This document shows positions 12,309 through 24,195 of a DNA stretch of 64,000 nucleotides, in pieces. How positions within the stretch are numbered: position 1 is the stretch's first letter; every line of letters begins with the position of its first letter. A program made the translations under genes and the position numbers. The stretch is from contig CP137323.1 of assembly GCA_033182465.1 (NCBI GenBank), positions 1,550,001 through 1,614,000 on the forward strand. The letters are read 5' to 3'. The DNA is from Sanghuangporus weigelae. Its lineage: Eukaryota > Basidiomycota > Agaricomycetes > Hymenochaetales > Hymenochaetaceae. Below the pieces are notes generated by a model that was given only the letters and a program-made list of their open reading frames with translations, did not search any database and had not been told where the DNA came from.

Positions 12309-14289
12309 TAAAGCTCTATATTGCGATTCAAAGCGAATCCAAGTAGTTTCAGTACTCTGAGTAGCAAAAGACAGTTACGAAGTAATGAGAGGCAGAGTCA
12401 ACGAGGAATACTTAGGATGTGGTCCAAGTCAAGACTCACATAGCGGATCGCACATTCTCTTCCGTGCACGTGACATCCTTCCCTCAAGTTTCAACTTTTT
12501 TTCTTCTCCTTCTTTCTTACAATCACGCCGACCAAAGGACCGCTTTCGCAGCATACGCACAGAGGGAGTTTATTCCTCGACTTTGGCTGTGGGGAAAGTC
12601 CCCGGAGGTCTCGCGGAGGTGTTATGTCATCCCCTCACTGTGAACACGCACACTATGGGGAAAGCTGCCGTCTTTAAGCACGATGGTTTCGCCGTGTGTG
12701 TGTTCGAGGGGATTATGGCTTGCAGGGATTGGATTTTGCTCAAAGCTTCTTTCGCATGCAACATGTGTAAGATGCGTTGGTCTCCCACCCTGCACCCTCC
12801 GCTCGCCAGCCCAAGCGCACCAAAGGACGAAAAAATACGATGATGGAGCGAAGATACGAGCTCCTTCCGTTCGCTTTTTCGTCTGGGCTAAAGAACCCGA
12901 CTTTGGTTTCTTTTTTTGCTGCTGTAAGAGGCTGTGCACTTCGTTGCTCATGTATGGCAGTTATGCGGTCCTGGGTTTCATTGGAGCCTCTTGACTGAGG
13001 CTTGGAACCCGGAACAGAATGGGGCTTACTCTTGGTCGGCGTGACTTATACCTACTTTTTGGAAACTCTTGCATCTGCTTCGCGGATGAATTGTTTGTGT
13101 TTTCCGACGGAGTATGGTACGGGAATTAGAATGAAAATGAAGATGTGACGGAAGTGAGTATCTTAACGCTTGCTTTTTATTAAAACTTTATATGATGAGT
13201 CTTTCTTTTTGTTGAATTTCTTCAGGGAGTATACCCGATCGTTCGCGATCGTGGGCGTGCTCCAGAACTTGACACTACTGACTTTTTTCTTCTTGCTTAC
13301 AAAGAGTTCTTTCTACACCATGTCCTCGTGTTCGGTCTAAGACTGACTCTTTTCTCTACTTTCACAGAAAGTTCATAGAGTCGTGATGTTTTGTCCACAG
13401 TATGTGAGTATGCATTTCTCTGTCTTCACCTCATTGCTCTTGCCTCCAATGTATCATGATGAACGTCAACCGAATGCAATTAGGAAGTGCCGTCCGAAGC
13501 TCATATGCTGCTGTCGAGACACGGTTCTCTGAATAATCCATTACGTTTCATTTCAACGATGTTTTGCGATAAGTCAGTTCTGACTGATGTTTTTCCTAGA
13601 GTTGTTGACGGGTCAAACCGAGTTGATTTCGCTCGTAAAATGAGTGTGATGGCTCTACCTAATGAGATCATTCTTGCGTTCCGACCGCGATGGGCGGGTG
13701 TAAACTCCCGTTCCTTCAGTGGTGCTCCAAATTAACACAACAATTCTCCGAGTCCGTATACACAGCTGTCTTCTTACTGTGTGGGACTTCTCTGCTCTGT
13801 AATTTATAAGCACATGGAGCCCTACAGTATTTGTAAAGGCGAGTAATATATATTTCGATTATTACAGTAGATTATTTGATACCTTGTAATAATTCAAAAT
13901 TTCCTGTCGTGGGAAGTACCTATATAAGAATTATTTGCACCACCGAAGCACTCGGATCTCCGCTTTGACTTCCCCTCCATCTCCGTCATGAACATATTAA
14001 TATTCCTTGTTTCCGCTACTGAAACGAACTCAAATATCTGTGTAGGCGTTTTGGCTTGGCCTTGTTGGTACTTCCAGTTGGTCCATCTGATGGCGATACG
14101 GATCCATACTCCCCCTTGGTTCAACCATTCCTTAAGCTTAAGCTGCATCTGTTGTTCTCTCCTTTTTTTTTTCTCACCAGCGTCTATCTCATATCACTGA
14201 CAGCATGCTTCTCACTCTAGAGATGCTTGTATAACCTATAAGGCCGTGATGGGTATAGGGCACGAGTCGGCTCTTCCCACCAGACTATC
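12309..14289. other. 2-kb gene-poor interval
   Basis: Promoter of the twin-CX3C gene on one side and of NLR copy B on the other. Open frames here (for example 13487-13735) show no recognisable domain or splice continuity. I see no supported gene. Confidence 0.45.
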
Positions 14290-17200
14290 ATGTCCACCTC
14301 TTACTGTCTAAGAGGTCAGTTTCATTAATATTGTTCCTGCACATTGGTTCACTGCGTATACTGATGCGCACCCTACCCCAGTCGTTCGTCTAGAAGGACT
14401 CAAGTGGAAGCGTCGATTCTACAGCAGTCACCCGAATCTTTATCAACCTTGGCGACACTACGAGAAGAACGGGTACGATCAAAAGAGACAAATCACCTAG
14501 CTGGAATGAGCCTCTTGACTTGTGGGATCATTGTGTTCTTTACCGTGTATACATGTCTAACTCTGCGGTAGTATCTGTAGTTCTTCCACTGATGACTCCA
14601 TGGCTTTCGACATTCAAGTCGAGCACAAGTCATTACTCCTTCCTAATCCCATTGTTGGCGTTGTGAAAGTGAACCTGGCCGATCTACAATCGAGATCGTC
14701 TGATGGGGAAGGTAAGTAGCATGGTATCGCATCGACGTCTGTTCTCAAAAATTCTCTGAAACGTGCGCTTTCACTTATTCTGCCCAGATACACCCGTTTG
14801 TTACAATTGCTTGGTCGTTGACCTCAGCTTTATACGCTGTAAGTTAGTGCCACACCTTCCTGAAACGTACTTATCAATAACTTTCGATCAGGCCGTACAA
14901 AATCTCTTCGAGACTGACTGGAAGGTTATTGATCTTGTTCGCACAATGAGCGACGCATTTGAGTTTATGCGAGATATCCAGACATTGCGAGACAAGGTCT
15001 CGAGTCTTCAGCGATCCATCGATGGACTTCTCAAGCAAATCATTGAATGCTGTCTTTTTATTCGCAAATACACAAGTCGTAGTTTCTTGGGTGAGCTTGC
15101 CGTCGACTTTTTGCTCTCCGAAAACTCACCTTCTGTCAGGGCGGATGTTCGATATCGATAGCAGCCAGAAGATTGACGAGTTTGAGTTAGTGCTGGTTAA
15201 GTTAAAGTCAGAAATCGATTCTGGTGTCAATATCTGCACAGCCTTTATCTCAACACGGATAGTGCAAGGGGTTGACAATCTCAGTTCGTCTCTGTTATTT
15301 TATCTTCAGAAGTGATTTTCATGCCTATCACTAGTGTTGGAAAAGATGCTCGACCCAAGACCTGTTGTTGCATTTTACCGTCCGAACTGTCTTCCTGGCA
15401 CCCGGCTGGAGATAAGAAGATACATCATTGAGTGGATATTTCGGAAACAAAGCAGAACATTCTCTGGCTGCATGGTGTTGCTGGCTCTGGGAAGAGTACT
15501 ATCAGTACGACAATAGCACATCACTTCCGGGATATATCTCGTCTCGGTGCATTCTTGTTCTTTGAAAGAGGTAAGAACGAACCGGCAATCGTCATGAGGA
15601 CAATTGCTCACCAGCTAGCTTTATTTGATTCCACCATCGCATCCAGTCTTCTTTCGGCACTGGGAAGTGATAAGATTCCCATTGCGACTGCATCCCCTCT
15701 TCACCAGTTCAACAAGCTATTGCTACAACCTCTCCGTGCGGCTACAGACGCGGATTTAGGACCGGTCGTCATCGTCCTAGATGCTCTCGACGAATGTGGA
15801 ACGCCCGAGTCGAGGAGAGAATTGGTGAAGCTTCTCTGGCAGGAGTTCCCGAAGCTCCCTAATAACTTTCGCTTCCTCATTACAAGTCGGCGGGAAGCTG
15901 ATATTGACAACTTTCTGTCGCCGCAAGCGGAGGCTATATGCGCGATGGAATTAGACTACACGTCAGCGACGAGTCACGATGATGTCCTTTCGTTCCTCCA
16001 TTTCGAAATGCGCAATGCTATAGGAGAGCACTTAGTGATACCTGCTGAATGGAAATGGAACGAAAACATGGCATTGCTTGGTAAAGCTGCTGCGGGATTG
16101 TTCATTTGGGCTTCTACGGCGGTGAAGATGGTCAAGAATAGCAACACTAGATTTCGTCGACTCGAACGCCTTGTATCAGACTCGCGATCGCTGTCTGAGT
16201 TCGGTCTGGACGAATTGTATGCGACCGTACTCCGCGACTCCGATATCAAGTGGCACGACAAAGATTCAAGAGATTTGTTCGTCAGGAGTTTGTCACTGTT
16301 GCTTTTAAGCAAGGTTCCTGTATCCAGTGATGACATAGACGGTATTCTGGGTCTAGCTCCGTCCGAATCGTCGCTTCAAATATTGTCGAACCTCTGGAGC
16401 ATCCTCACCTACTCTCCAGGAGGTCCAGTCAGCCTGTTTCATGCCTCGTTCTCTGATTATCTCATGTCGCCCAAACGCTCACACGGTCCTTGGTTCGTCG
16501 ATATACCTACAGCGAAGCACCTCATAGCAATGCGTTGCTTTCTTGTTATGGAGAATCTGCTACGTTTCAACATATGTGATTTGCAGAGCTCTTTCGTTCG
16601 CAATGACGATGTACCGGACCTTTCAGACCGTGTCGCGTCCCGAATACCGCCTCATCTGAAGTATACATACCTTCGTTGGACTCAGCACCTCATTGATGCT
16701 CAGTATTCCGATGAGCTTCTTGAGACGCTTTCCCAATTCGTATATAATCGGCTTTTATTCTGGTTTGAAGTGCTCAGTTTGATTAAGGCATTTGGTCGTG
16801 TTACGAATCGCGCACTTCTCGCAGCTGGCGAGTGGATTGAGGTAGCGTATCGATATTGTCTTGGGTGTATATGTCTGGAGGCTGACGGTCTCTTTTCAGC
16901 CGCATGATGGAGGCATCGCATGCTTTCTACGGGACGCCGGCAAGCTTGCGTCCATGTTTACCTCGGCGATTGTGCAAAGCACGTCTCATATCTATGTGTC
17001 CATGGTCCCGCTCTTGCAAGGGGACTCGAAGGTTGCAGATTACTATTCGAAATACATGTCTTCCTTGATACGGCTGGAGCGAAGAGGTGTCAGAAGGCCG
17101 CCATTGTGCTTGAAGGCACTGAGAGGGCATACTAAAGAGGTGGTGTCTGTCGCCTTCTCTCCGGACGGAAGGCACGTCGCCTCGGCATCTAGGGACTGCA

Positions 17201-19159
17201 CTGTCCGATTTTGGGACGTCGACAGTGGCGAACAGATTTTCATGCTTTTAGATGCCCACAGCGATCGTGTTACGTCTGTGTGCTTTTCACCAGACGGAAA
17301 CCGTATTGCTTCGGGCTCGATGAAAAGTTCGCTCAGAATTTGGGATGCCCAGAATGGGGACCTGATTCTTGGTCCGCTGGTGGAGCATAGCGAAGAGGTG
17401 AAATCAGTTGCCTGGTCCCCTGACGGAACAAAGATCGCCTCGGGTTCTATGGACAAAACGATCATCCTATGGGACGCTACAATCGGGAAAGTTATACTTA
17501 GAATAGTGACTGGACAGACAACTTGGGTTTCTTCTGTCGCCTTTTCTCCTGACAGTTTACTGCTCGCCTCGGGCTCTTATGACCATACGATCAGAATATG
17601 GAATGTGGAGGGCGGAAAGCGTGCCTTCAAGCGTTTCAAGGGTCACTCCGACGGCGTCAAATCCGTCGCGTTCTCTCCGGACAGCAAGCATCTCGTATCC
17701 GGCTCATGGGATAAAACAATAAGGATCTGGGAGGTGGAAAGTGGAAGTGTCATTTCCACTTTGAAAGGACACGCGGATTTGGTGGGGTCAGTGGCGTATT
17801 CTCCTTGCGGGACCCGCATCGTTTCTTGTTCGTGGGACAAGTCAGTGATGGTCTGGGATGTTAAAAGTGGAAGAATTGTTTCTGGTCCTGTAGGTCACAG
17901 CGATAGCGTTCACTCCGGTGCCTATTCACCAGATGGAAAGTACATCGCGTCAGGTTCCGCCAACAACACCGTCAGAATCTGGGATACTACCGCTGCGACT
18001 GTCGGCCCGAGACCGTCTACAACGTATACAAGAGGGGCCATGGTCCTGGCCTTGTCGCCGGATGGAATGCGCATCGCGTCTGCTTCTGACGACCTCTCGA
18101 TAATAATATCGGATGCCCAGAGTGGAAGGGTCGTCCTTGGGCCTCTCAGGGGGCATATGAGGCAGGTTACGAGCGTGACCTTCACATCGGACGGCTCACG
18201 AGTCATCTCAGCTTCATCGGACGACAAGATCAGGACTTGAAATGCCGAGACAGGGGAATCTATTTCGCACCCGCTAGGTCTGGTTAGATTTGACCTCATC
18301 GCCGTATCGAGAGACGGCAGGGCGGTGGCGTCCGGCTCCAGTCGCGGTGTCAAGGTATGGAGCATAGAGACTGGCCAGATCGTTGCTGAGCTGGATAGTC
18401 AGTCGCAACAGGTCTCCTCGATAGCGTACTCGCCCGGTGGCGAGCGACTTGCATCAGCGTCACGCAATGGGAAGATAATAAACTGGAACACAGACTCTTG
18501 GGAGGTGATAACCGAAATTGTGTGTGAGATCACCGGTGGCTTTCGTTTCGTCTGCTTCTCGCCGGACGGTTCACGAATAGCCTCTAGAATAGCAGACAAC
18601 AGCATCATCATCTGGGATGCGGAGAGCGGTCAAAAGGTTGCCGGTTTCTTTGCGAGATGTTTCTTTGAATTCAACGCTGTTATCTTCTCGCTCGACGGAA
18701 GACATGTCATCTCAGGCACTGCGGGCGGCCTGATAGGCATGATACGAGTCTGGAACATCCAAAGCCGCCAAATCATCTGGAAAGTAGAGTTCTCCTTGCT
18801 CTCCTCTCTCTGTCTCGCTTTGCACCCTGATGGTTCACGAATCATTTCTGGACATCACGATAATACGATCAGAGTGTGGGATTTGCGGGACCTTCTCCAA
18901 CCTTCAAGTGAACATGCAGCTGATATTACGCTCCCTTCCATCTACGACATGGAGGACGACGGATGGATGCTTGGCGGACCTGATAGATGCAACCTGTTGC
19001 TCTGGATCCCTCCAGACCTTCGAACGATACTCCGCCCGTCCAGAAATATACCTAACTTTCAGTTGTGAAGCCTCGACCGGAATTGATTTCACGAGCGCGG
19101 CTCTTGGTGAGCGATGGGCAGAATGCTTTACGGGCACTAGGTTACGAGATTCAAGTTGA
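14290..19159 (+). pseudogene. C2-NACHT-WD40 NLR-like gene, copy B (several frame lesions)
   Basis: Paralogue of copy A with the same layout and the same first-intron phase: MSTSYCLR, intron, then VVRLEGLKWKRRF. The C2-like exon needs a shift near 14441 (NLY, then NLGDTTRRTGTIKRDKSPSW). Next come a helical region (AVQNLFETDWKVIDLVRTMSD), then NACHT with Walker A HGVAGSGKST (about 15472-15500) and Walker B VVIVLDALDECG (about 15768-15802). A one-base deficit near 15441 separates EWIF from ETKQNILWLHG. After an intron (GAG, then CCGCATGATGG) there are 14 WD40 repeats (about 17119-18890). In repeat 9, TGA at 18238-18240 replaces the Trp codon expected after KIRT, and the frame then continues. A shift near 19050 puts the tail (SCEAST, IDFTSAALGERWAECF) in another frame. 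Four lesions make a functional full-length product unlikely, but the rest is well preserved, which suggests recent damage. Confidence 0.8.
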
Positions 19160-19530
19160 ATCGTGCATTATGTTTTGTATTCTGAGTAACATGTTCCTTG
19201 TAAACCGATCAATCTGAATCACGCGAAGTGGATCAAGCGTCGATCTGGACTAGATGCTCGGCCATCAAGGCCATCAAAATATACGTCAGGCATCTTCATT
19301 TTTTTTCCCGATTCCCGAAATGTTATCAACCAATCAAGTCGGTTCCGAAGCAGATGCTAATATCTGCGTAGGCTTTATAGCGGGCATGCGAATAGCCCCT
19401 AGCTTCGTTTGCTCGCGTGTTGTTCTTTTTCTCTCTACTACCACCATCATCTCCTCTCTTCTCCTCGTCTCCTGTGTGCGTCGAACACGTCCGATCTTTT
19501 CATCCGCCTTCCGATAGTCTATCATTCAGC
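19160..19530. other. Intergenic, promoter of cupredoxin-like gene
   Basis: Pyrimidine-rich stretch (about 19430-19500) immediately upstream of the ATG, typical of fungal promoters/5' UTRs. No gene seen. Confidence 0.4.
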
Positions 19531-20390
19531 ATGCGTGTCGTATTTTCATCGTTTGTCCTTGCCGTACGTATTTCCCTTTTTTTGAGAGGGTATCGGGAAT
19601 ACATGTAAACTGACACGTCGTATTTTTCTCTTCGCTGATTTTACCTAGTTGTCCGCAACACTCACAGCGGCAGAAGATATCTATATTCAAGTTGCTGGGC
19701 CGAACTATACCAGCAGCGATAACACCACGACATTTTCGCCGCAGCGTGTCACCGCAAGAGTCGGCGATATAGTGTTCTTCAACTGTTAGCCCTTCTTCAT
19801 CCCAATGTTACTTTTTTATTTAATCAGTGATTGGATCTGGTTATTTACAGTCACCTCTGGGAACCATAGCGCGACTCAGTCTACCTTCTCCTCTCCCTGC
19901 CAACCCGCACACGACACGAACATTACCATCAATGGATTCGACTCCGACTTTCGCCCGACCGTGAACGGCACGTCTGTCACGATCCTCTCCGTCCCGATCC
20001 TCGATTCGAACGTGAATAACACTATGTGGTTCTACGACAAAGCACCCGGTGCATGCGGTTCGGGTGCTGTTGGTGCCATTAACACTAATGAAAGCAGCCT
20101 TGAGACGCTTGCAGGATTCGTGGTATGTGCCTACTATTTTTTTTGTGTTCTAAGTATAGAGTCGCTGATTATACACTCGTTTGACTTCTGATGTTCATTA
20201 TTTATAGCGCAATGCGGAACGACTGAATGGATCGGCGGCTACTTCGACTTCTGCCTCGAGGTCAGCAACATCCACGGCGTCTCCCTCTTCTAGCACAGGC
20301 AGCTCCGACTCCTCTTCGGATGCACAGAGTCTGTTTGCGATGTCTAGTCTCCCGCTCGCCCTCTTTGGGTTTGCGCTTTCGCTCCTCTAG
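19531..20390 (+). CDS. Secreted, probably GPI-anchored serine-rich cupredoxin-like protein
   Basis: Exon 1 (19531-19563) and the start of exon 2 (from 19649) make a signal peptide, MRVVFSSFVLALSATLTAAE. The mature cupredoxin-like domain reads FSPQRVTARVGDIVFFN, then FTSGNHSATQSTFSSPC, an N-glycosylation-rich middle (several NxT/NxS), and MWFYDKAPGACGSGAVGAIN. The last exon is a Ser/Thr/Ala linker followed by a hydrophobic end (SLPLALFGFALSLL), a GPI-signal pattern. The stop TAG is at 20388-20390. The family is common in filamentous fungi as wall or surface proteins of unknown role. The GACGSGAVGA segment lacks the His and Met usually near the Cys in copper-binding cupredoxins, so copper binding is doubtful. 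Confidence 0.85.
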
Positions 20391-21083
20391 AGAAAACTTT
20401 GACATCTTAAAAATGTCCGCCCACTTCTGCGTTCTCCGCATGCATGAACTTTACAGCGAGAAGCTACGAGAGCGCGGTTTTGGCACCCACCTCTATCCAA
20501 ATTCATTAAAGAGACTATACCCGTTTCATCTCACGAACTCTCGAACTTTCAATTCCCCGCTACTTCTGGCGTGATTTACAGCGACCTTATAGTGACTTTT
20601 CACTTACTGTTTAGTTTGAGTTCTTCATGCGTCTTTATGCTTTGTTTGTGCTTGTTTTGTTTCGGGTTCTGATCTTCTCCCGCGTTTGTACTTTCCGTCC
20701 GTGTTGTCCCGGCATTCAGAATCACACGTTCATTGTCCTCCTCTCTTGATTCGGGTTTCTTGCTTTACCTAGCATTCTATTCTCACACTGTTGTCGGTCT
20801 ATTATACAAACACGAAAAGATTCGGAGCCTTGGTGGTCTCCAAATTATTTTGGTAAATTTGATGTCACTGGACGGTAGATCAAGTGACTCGAACAGAGTC
20901 ATGTCTAAATATTACATAATCACATATGCTTAAAGTCGGAAGTAGCCAGTCCGCCTCTTTGCTTCCTACGACCACGTTCAGCAAAGACATGATACCTCGA
21001 ATATAGTCCCCAATACGCAACCCAAGGCAGATTATCGCTATTCTCTTCTTTCCTCTTCAATACCTGTAATCCCTTTCTTTCCT
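20391..21083. other. Intergenic
   Basis: 3' region of the cupredoxin-like gene and promoter of the next gene. AT-rich, with no supported gene. Confidence 0.45.
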
Positions 21084-21110
21084 TTGACCTCTCGTTCTGC
21101 CCCTTGGTGT

Positions 21111-22485
21111 ATGTTTGGGGAGTCCGAGTCCGAGAGTCCACGTACCGGAAGCCCATGGGACGGCTTTCTTTCCAAGTCTGACCCTGTTTCTCCTGCTGTG
21201 GAACCGACGAGGAGTCCACGGGTCGTGCCGAAGCTTGTGCCGGAAGTCGAGGAGGTGTGTCGCGATTATATCTCTCGTGGGAGGATGCTAATGTGATGTG
21301 AATTTTCTACTTCAGGGCAATGTTGAGTACAAGCTACGTCTCTTGAACCCTTCAACCGAGCGATTCACACGTCTCGTCACGCAACTCAAGTGGAGGCTTC
21401 TTGAGGGAGGCGGGCAAGCGTATTATGAGCTTGGAGTCGCTGATTCCGGTCAGCTCGTCGGCCTGTCCCGTACGCATCTCGAGCAGTCTCTGCAGACGCT
21501 CGAGGAAATGGCAGGTGAGATTGGCGCCTCTGTCATTGTCGTCAAGGAGATAGAGCTGCCTCCGGCGCTGGTAGAGGCTGTCAAAAACAGCGAGAAGTGT
21601 GGCAAGATTGACGGCGCGATGCGCATGCATAAGGTGCGCGTAGCAGACTACGTCGAAACGCCCCCGTCAAGCGCAGGTGCAGATGAGGAGTCCGAGTTTT
21701 CTGCCGCCGAAACTGAGGACGACCTGAACGGAACCTCAACCACACATCTATCTGTGGGCATCTTCCTGCCGCACCAGTCAGGCATTTCTTACTCTCAGAA
21801 GCTTGACGAAATCGATGAGGCATTAGACTCGGCGTCCGGAGATGACTGCGGGCTGACCATGACGGATCTTGACTTCGAAATTGCCTCCGTGTACAAGCCG
21901 CGGCCACTTCGCCGGCGTACGCCGATACTTCAGCCGACTCCTCCGAAACTGAAGCACATACCATCCGACGATATGTTCTCGCTGGACCTTACCTCTCTGC
22001 ATGCACAGAGTGTTCCCGTGGATGTGCCGAAGCATAGACTCTCTGTTCAGAAGATAGGAAAACCGGAGAAGGACTTGAGACGTGCGCTATATACTCAAAT
22101 TCCTCATCTTGTAGTGGACGGAGCTGGAGGCTCAGACAGCAATTCCGACAGCGGACCTGTGTCTGCATCGCCGGGAGTAGACACGATCGGGACAAGTGAG
22201 CATCTAAAGGCGTTGGATGACCTTGAGGCTGCGGCAGCAATGCTCAGCTTCGATGATCACGATGAAGTCTCTTCGGAATCTCCGCCTCGTCCTGAAGACT
22301 CGTTACATCCTGAGGATGCGCTCAAGCGACCTGCAGATACGGAGAATGAACTTATCTGTAACGACGTAATGCACAACGGCATTCTTACACCCGATGACCC
22401 GACTGAGCGTCGATATATCTTCGAGGCGCTCGTAGTACGCAAGATGTCGATTGAGGAGGCCTTCCTTGACTTCGTGAACATCTAA
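21111..22485 (+). CDS. GTPBP1/2-type N-terminal domain protein lacking a GTPase domain
   Basis: Exon 1 is 21111-21254 (an upstream in-frame ATG at 21084 is an alternative start) and exon 2 is 21316-22485, giving 437 residues. Residues about 45-135 (EEGNVEYKLRLLNPSTERFT, VTQLKWRLLEGGGQAYYELG, DSGQLVGLSRTHLEQSLQTL, ASVIVVKEIE) match the N-terminal module that precedes the translational GTPase in GTPBP1/GTPBP2-like proteins. The following 300 residues are acidic, Ser/Pro-rich and show no G1 (GXXXXGKS), DXXG or NKXD motif. The C-terminus reads ERRYIFEALVVRKMSIEEAF, which resembles a short helical end. The frame is open and clean, so this is not obviously a truncated pseudogene. It could be a stand-alone regulator or partner of a translation-type GTPase; that function is inference. 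Confidence 0.65.
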
Positions 22486-24195
22486 CGACGAGGGACGTGA
22501 TTGGTTCATCGACGTGCTCCTTATTTTGGTGCTTTTTCCATTATCAAAATTCGGTTCATGGGAGGTTTGCGAATCACCTTGCTCTGCTCTGCTCATAACG
22601 ACTTTGCTAGACACTTTGCACGCAATACAATTGTTTTATGATCATGCAAAACTTCAAAGGCTATCTACGTGTGCGCCATACATGAAGGATGCTCAAGAGG
22701 CCGACTGGTCAACGGAGATTCGCGCCAGGCGATAAAAACAAAGAGCCCCGAGCTTGTAAGCTTTGCGATTTTGCAACAGTTGCACAGAGTAAGCGGCAAC
22801 GTAGAAACTACTATTCTGTTATGGAGGGGGACGGGATACTACAACTCGAAAGTTCGAAAGCGAGGCGCTCGTGGCCTGACGAAGACGTGGCGGAACGCGC
22901 GCCAGCCGAGTGAAACGTACGAAACGATAAATCTGCATCCGCTGCGCGATGAGCGTGATGGCAAAGGCACAAAGGGAGTGGTTAGCGACAGCGTGCTCGT
23001 CGCTGCCGCCAACCACAATAAACTAGGAAAGCCTCAGTTAGCGGGGTCCTGATCTCATATCCAAACAAGCAGAAATTGTTAAGCGTCCCCCAGCTACAGG
23101 AAGACCGACTCGACTATGAGAAGGGATACTCGGCCCTTTGGCTGTCCCTTCTCCCAGACTTGTGGGACTAGTAGCGTGGGGTCGTGAAATGATCTCAACG
23201 TCGAGGAGGAGGCACCCCCCAGGACGGTGAAACCACTCCCAGAAAGTGAAAGGAAACGAACGCAAGAAAAATATGAGGCGAGGATTTTCAAGACTTATCT
23301 TTCGTTCGTATCCCTCCTGCTTCACTCCAACTGTCCCGCTCATCCGCTTCCGCCAAGGGGAAGCCGTCTCGGTGTTTGTCGTGGTGCTTCGTTGCAGCAA
23401 GATTGTAGATGTTGTTTCCGAGGCCAGCCTTGTCGTTAACTTCGCGAGTTCGTTGTGCGTACCCGCACATTTTGTCGTACAGGATTGATAGATCGATCGC
23501 CGGCGTTGTATTATTTGCTTCGATCTGCGCGGGTACGGCATGGTTGCTTCCTCCAGGTTCTTCCGTCCTTCCCTATGTTCCTTCACTCCAGTTCGATCTT
23601 CCAGCCGTCCATCTCCTTCCCCTCCTTCGCCCGTCCCCCTTCTACCCCACCTCACTCTCATTCCCAACCCTCATGACCTCTTATCCCTCAACCAGAACCC
23701 AAACCCACTAATCCGTCCTTCGATTTCCATCAGGGCGCGTCGGAGGTCCGCCGAATTCGGTCGCGATGCGTCGTTATCGAGTGAATGAAGTGACCAGCAC
23801 GTTCTTGTCGTTGTTGAAAGGCCTGACCGTACCAGACGACGGACCTTGTGCTGAGGGTGACGTATCGAATCCGGTCGATAATGTGGCATTGGCGTTGTGG
23901 CGGCGCCCGCGCGCGATGAAGCTACCAGGACCAGCCCGGCTGCATGGAGGCGGTGCATCTGAACCAGCTTTCTCCAGGAAAGGATGCGTAATATGTCGAG
24001 TGGTGTCGTGGGATGAGCGATGACGTGAGATCCGACCAGCGGAAGATGTCGAGCAGATCCTGCTGCTGACAATGCTCAAATCCCATCGTGTTCTCCAATG
24101 CAGGTGCTTCTTCAATGATGTTGTTCTTCGCGCGGTTACTTCCTCCTCCTCACTACAAACCCTTCTGACCAGCAGATCCCGTGCTCTTCGACCGA
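22486..24195. other. 1.7-kb gene-poor interval
   Basis: Open frames on both strands are low in complexity and lack splice continuity or known motifs. A pyrimidine-rich stretch occupies about 23560-23710. I see no supported gene. Confidence 0.4.

Noticed and set aside
13487-13735. 82-codon frame upstream of NLR copy B
   Set aside because: No similarity to the NLR N-terminal region or any family I recognise; probably chance.
7304-18240. UGA readthrough or selenocysteine at the two in-frame stops in NLR copies A and B
   Set aside because: The bases after the stops (UGA UUU and UGA AAU) do not match the strong readthrough context UGA CUA. The two stops are at different blades, and both genes also carry frameshifts. 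Simple gene damage explains everything.
22689-24190. Several open frames on both strands in the interval after the GTPBP-like gene
   Set aside because: Low-complexity Ser/Arg/Pro composition in mutually overlapping frames, with no consistent exon structure.
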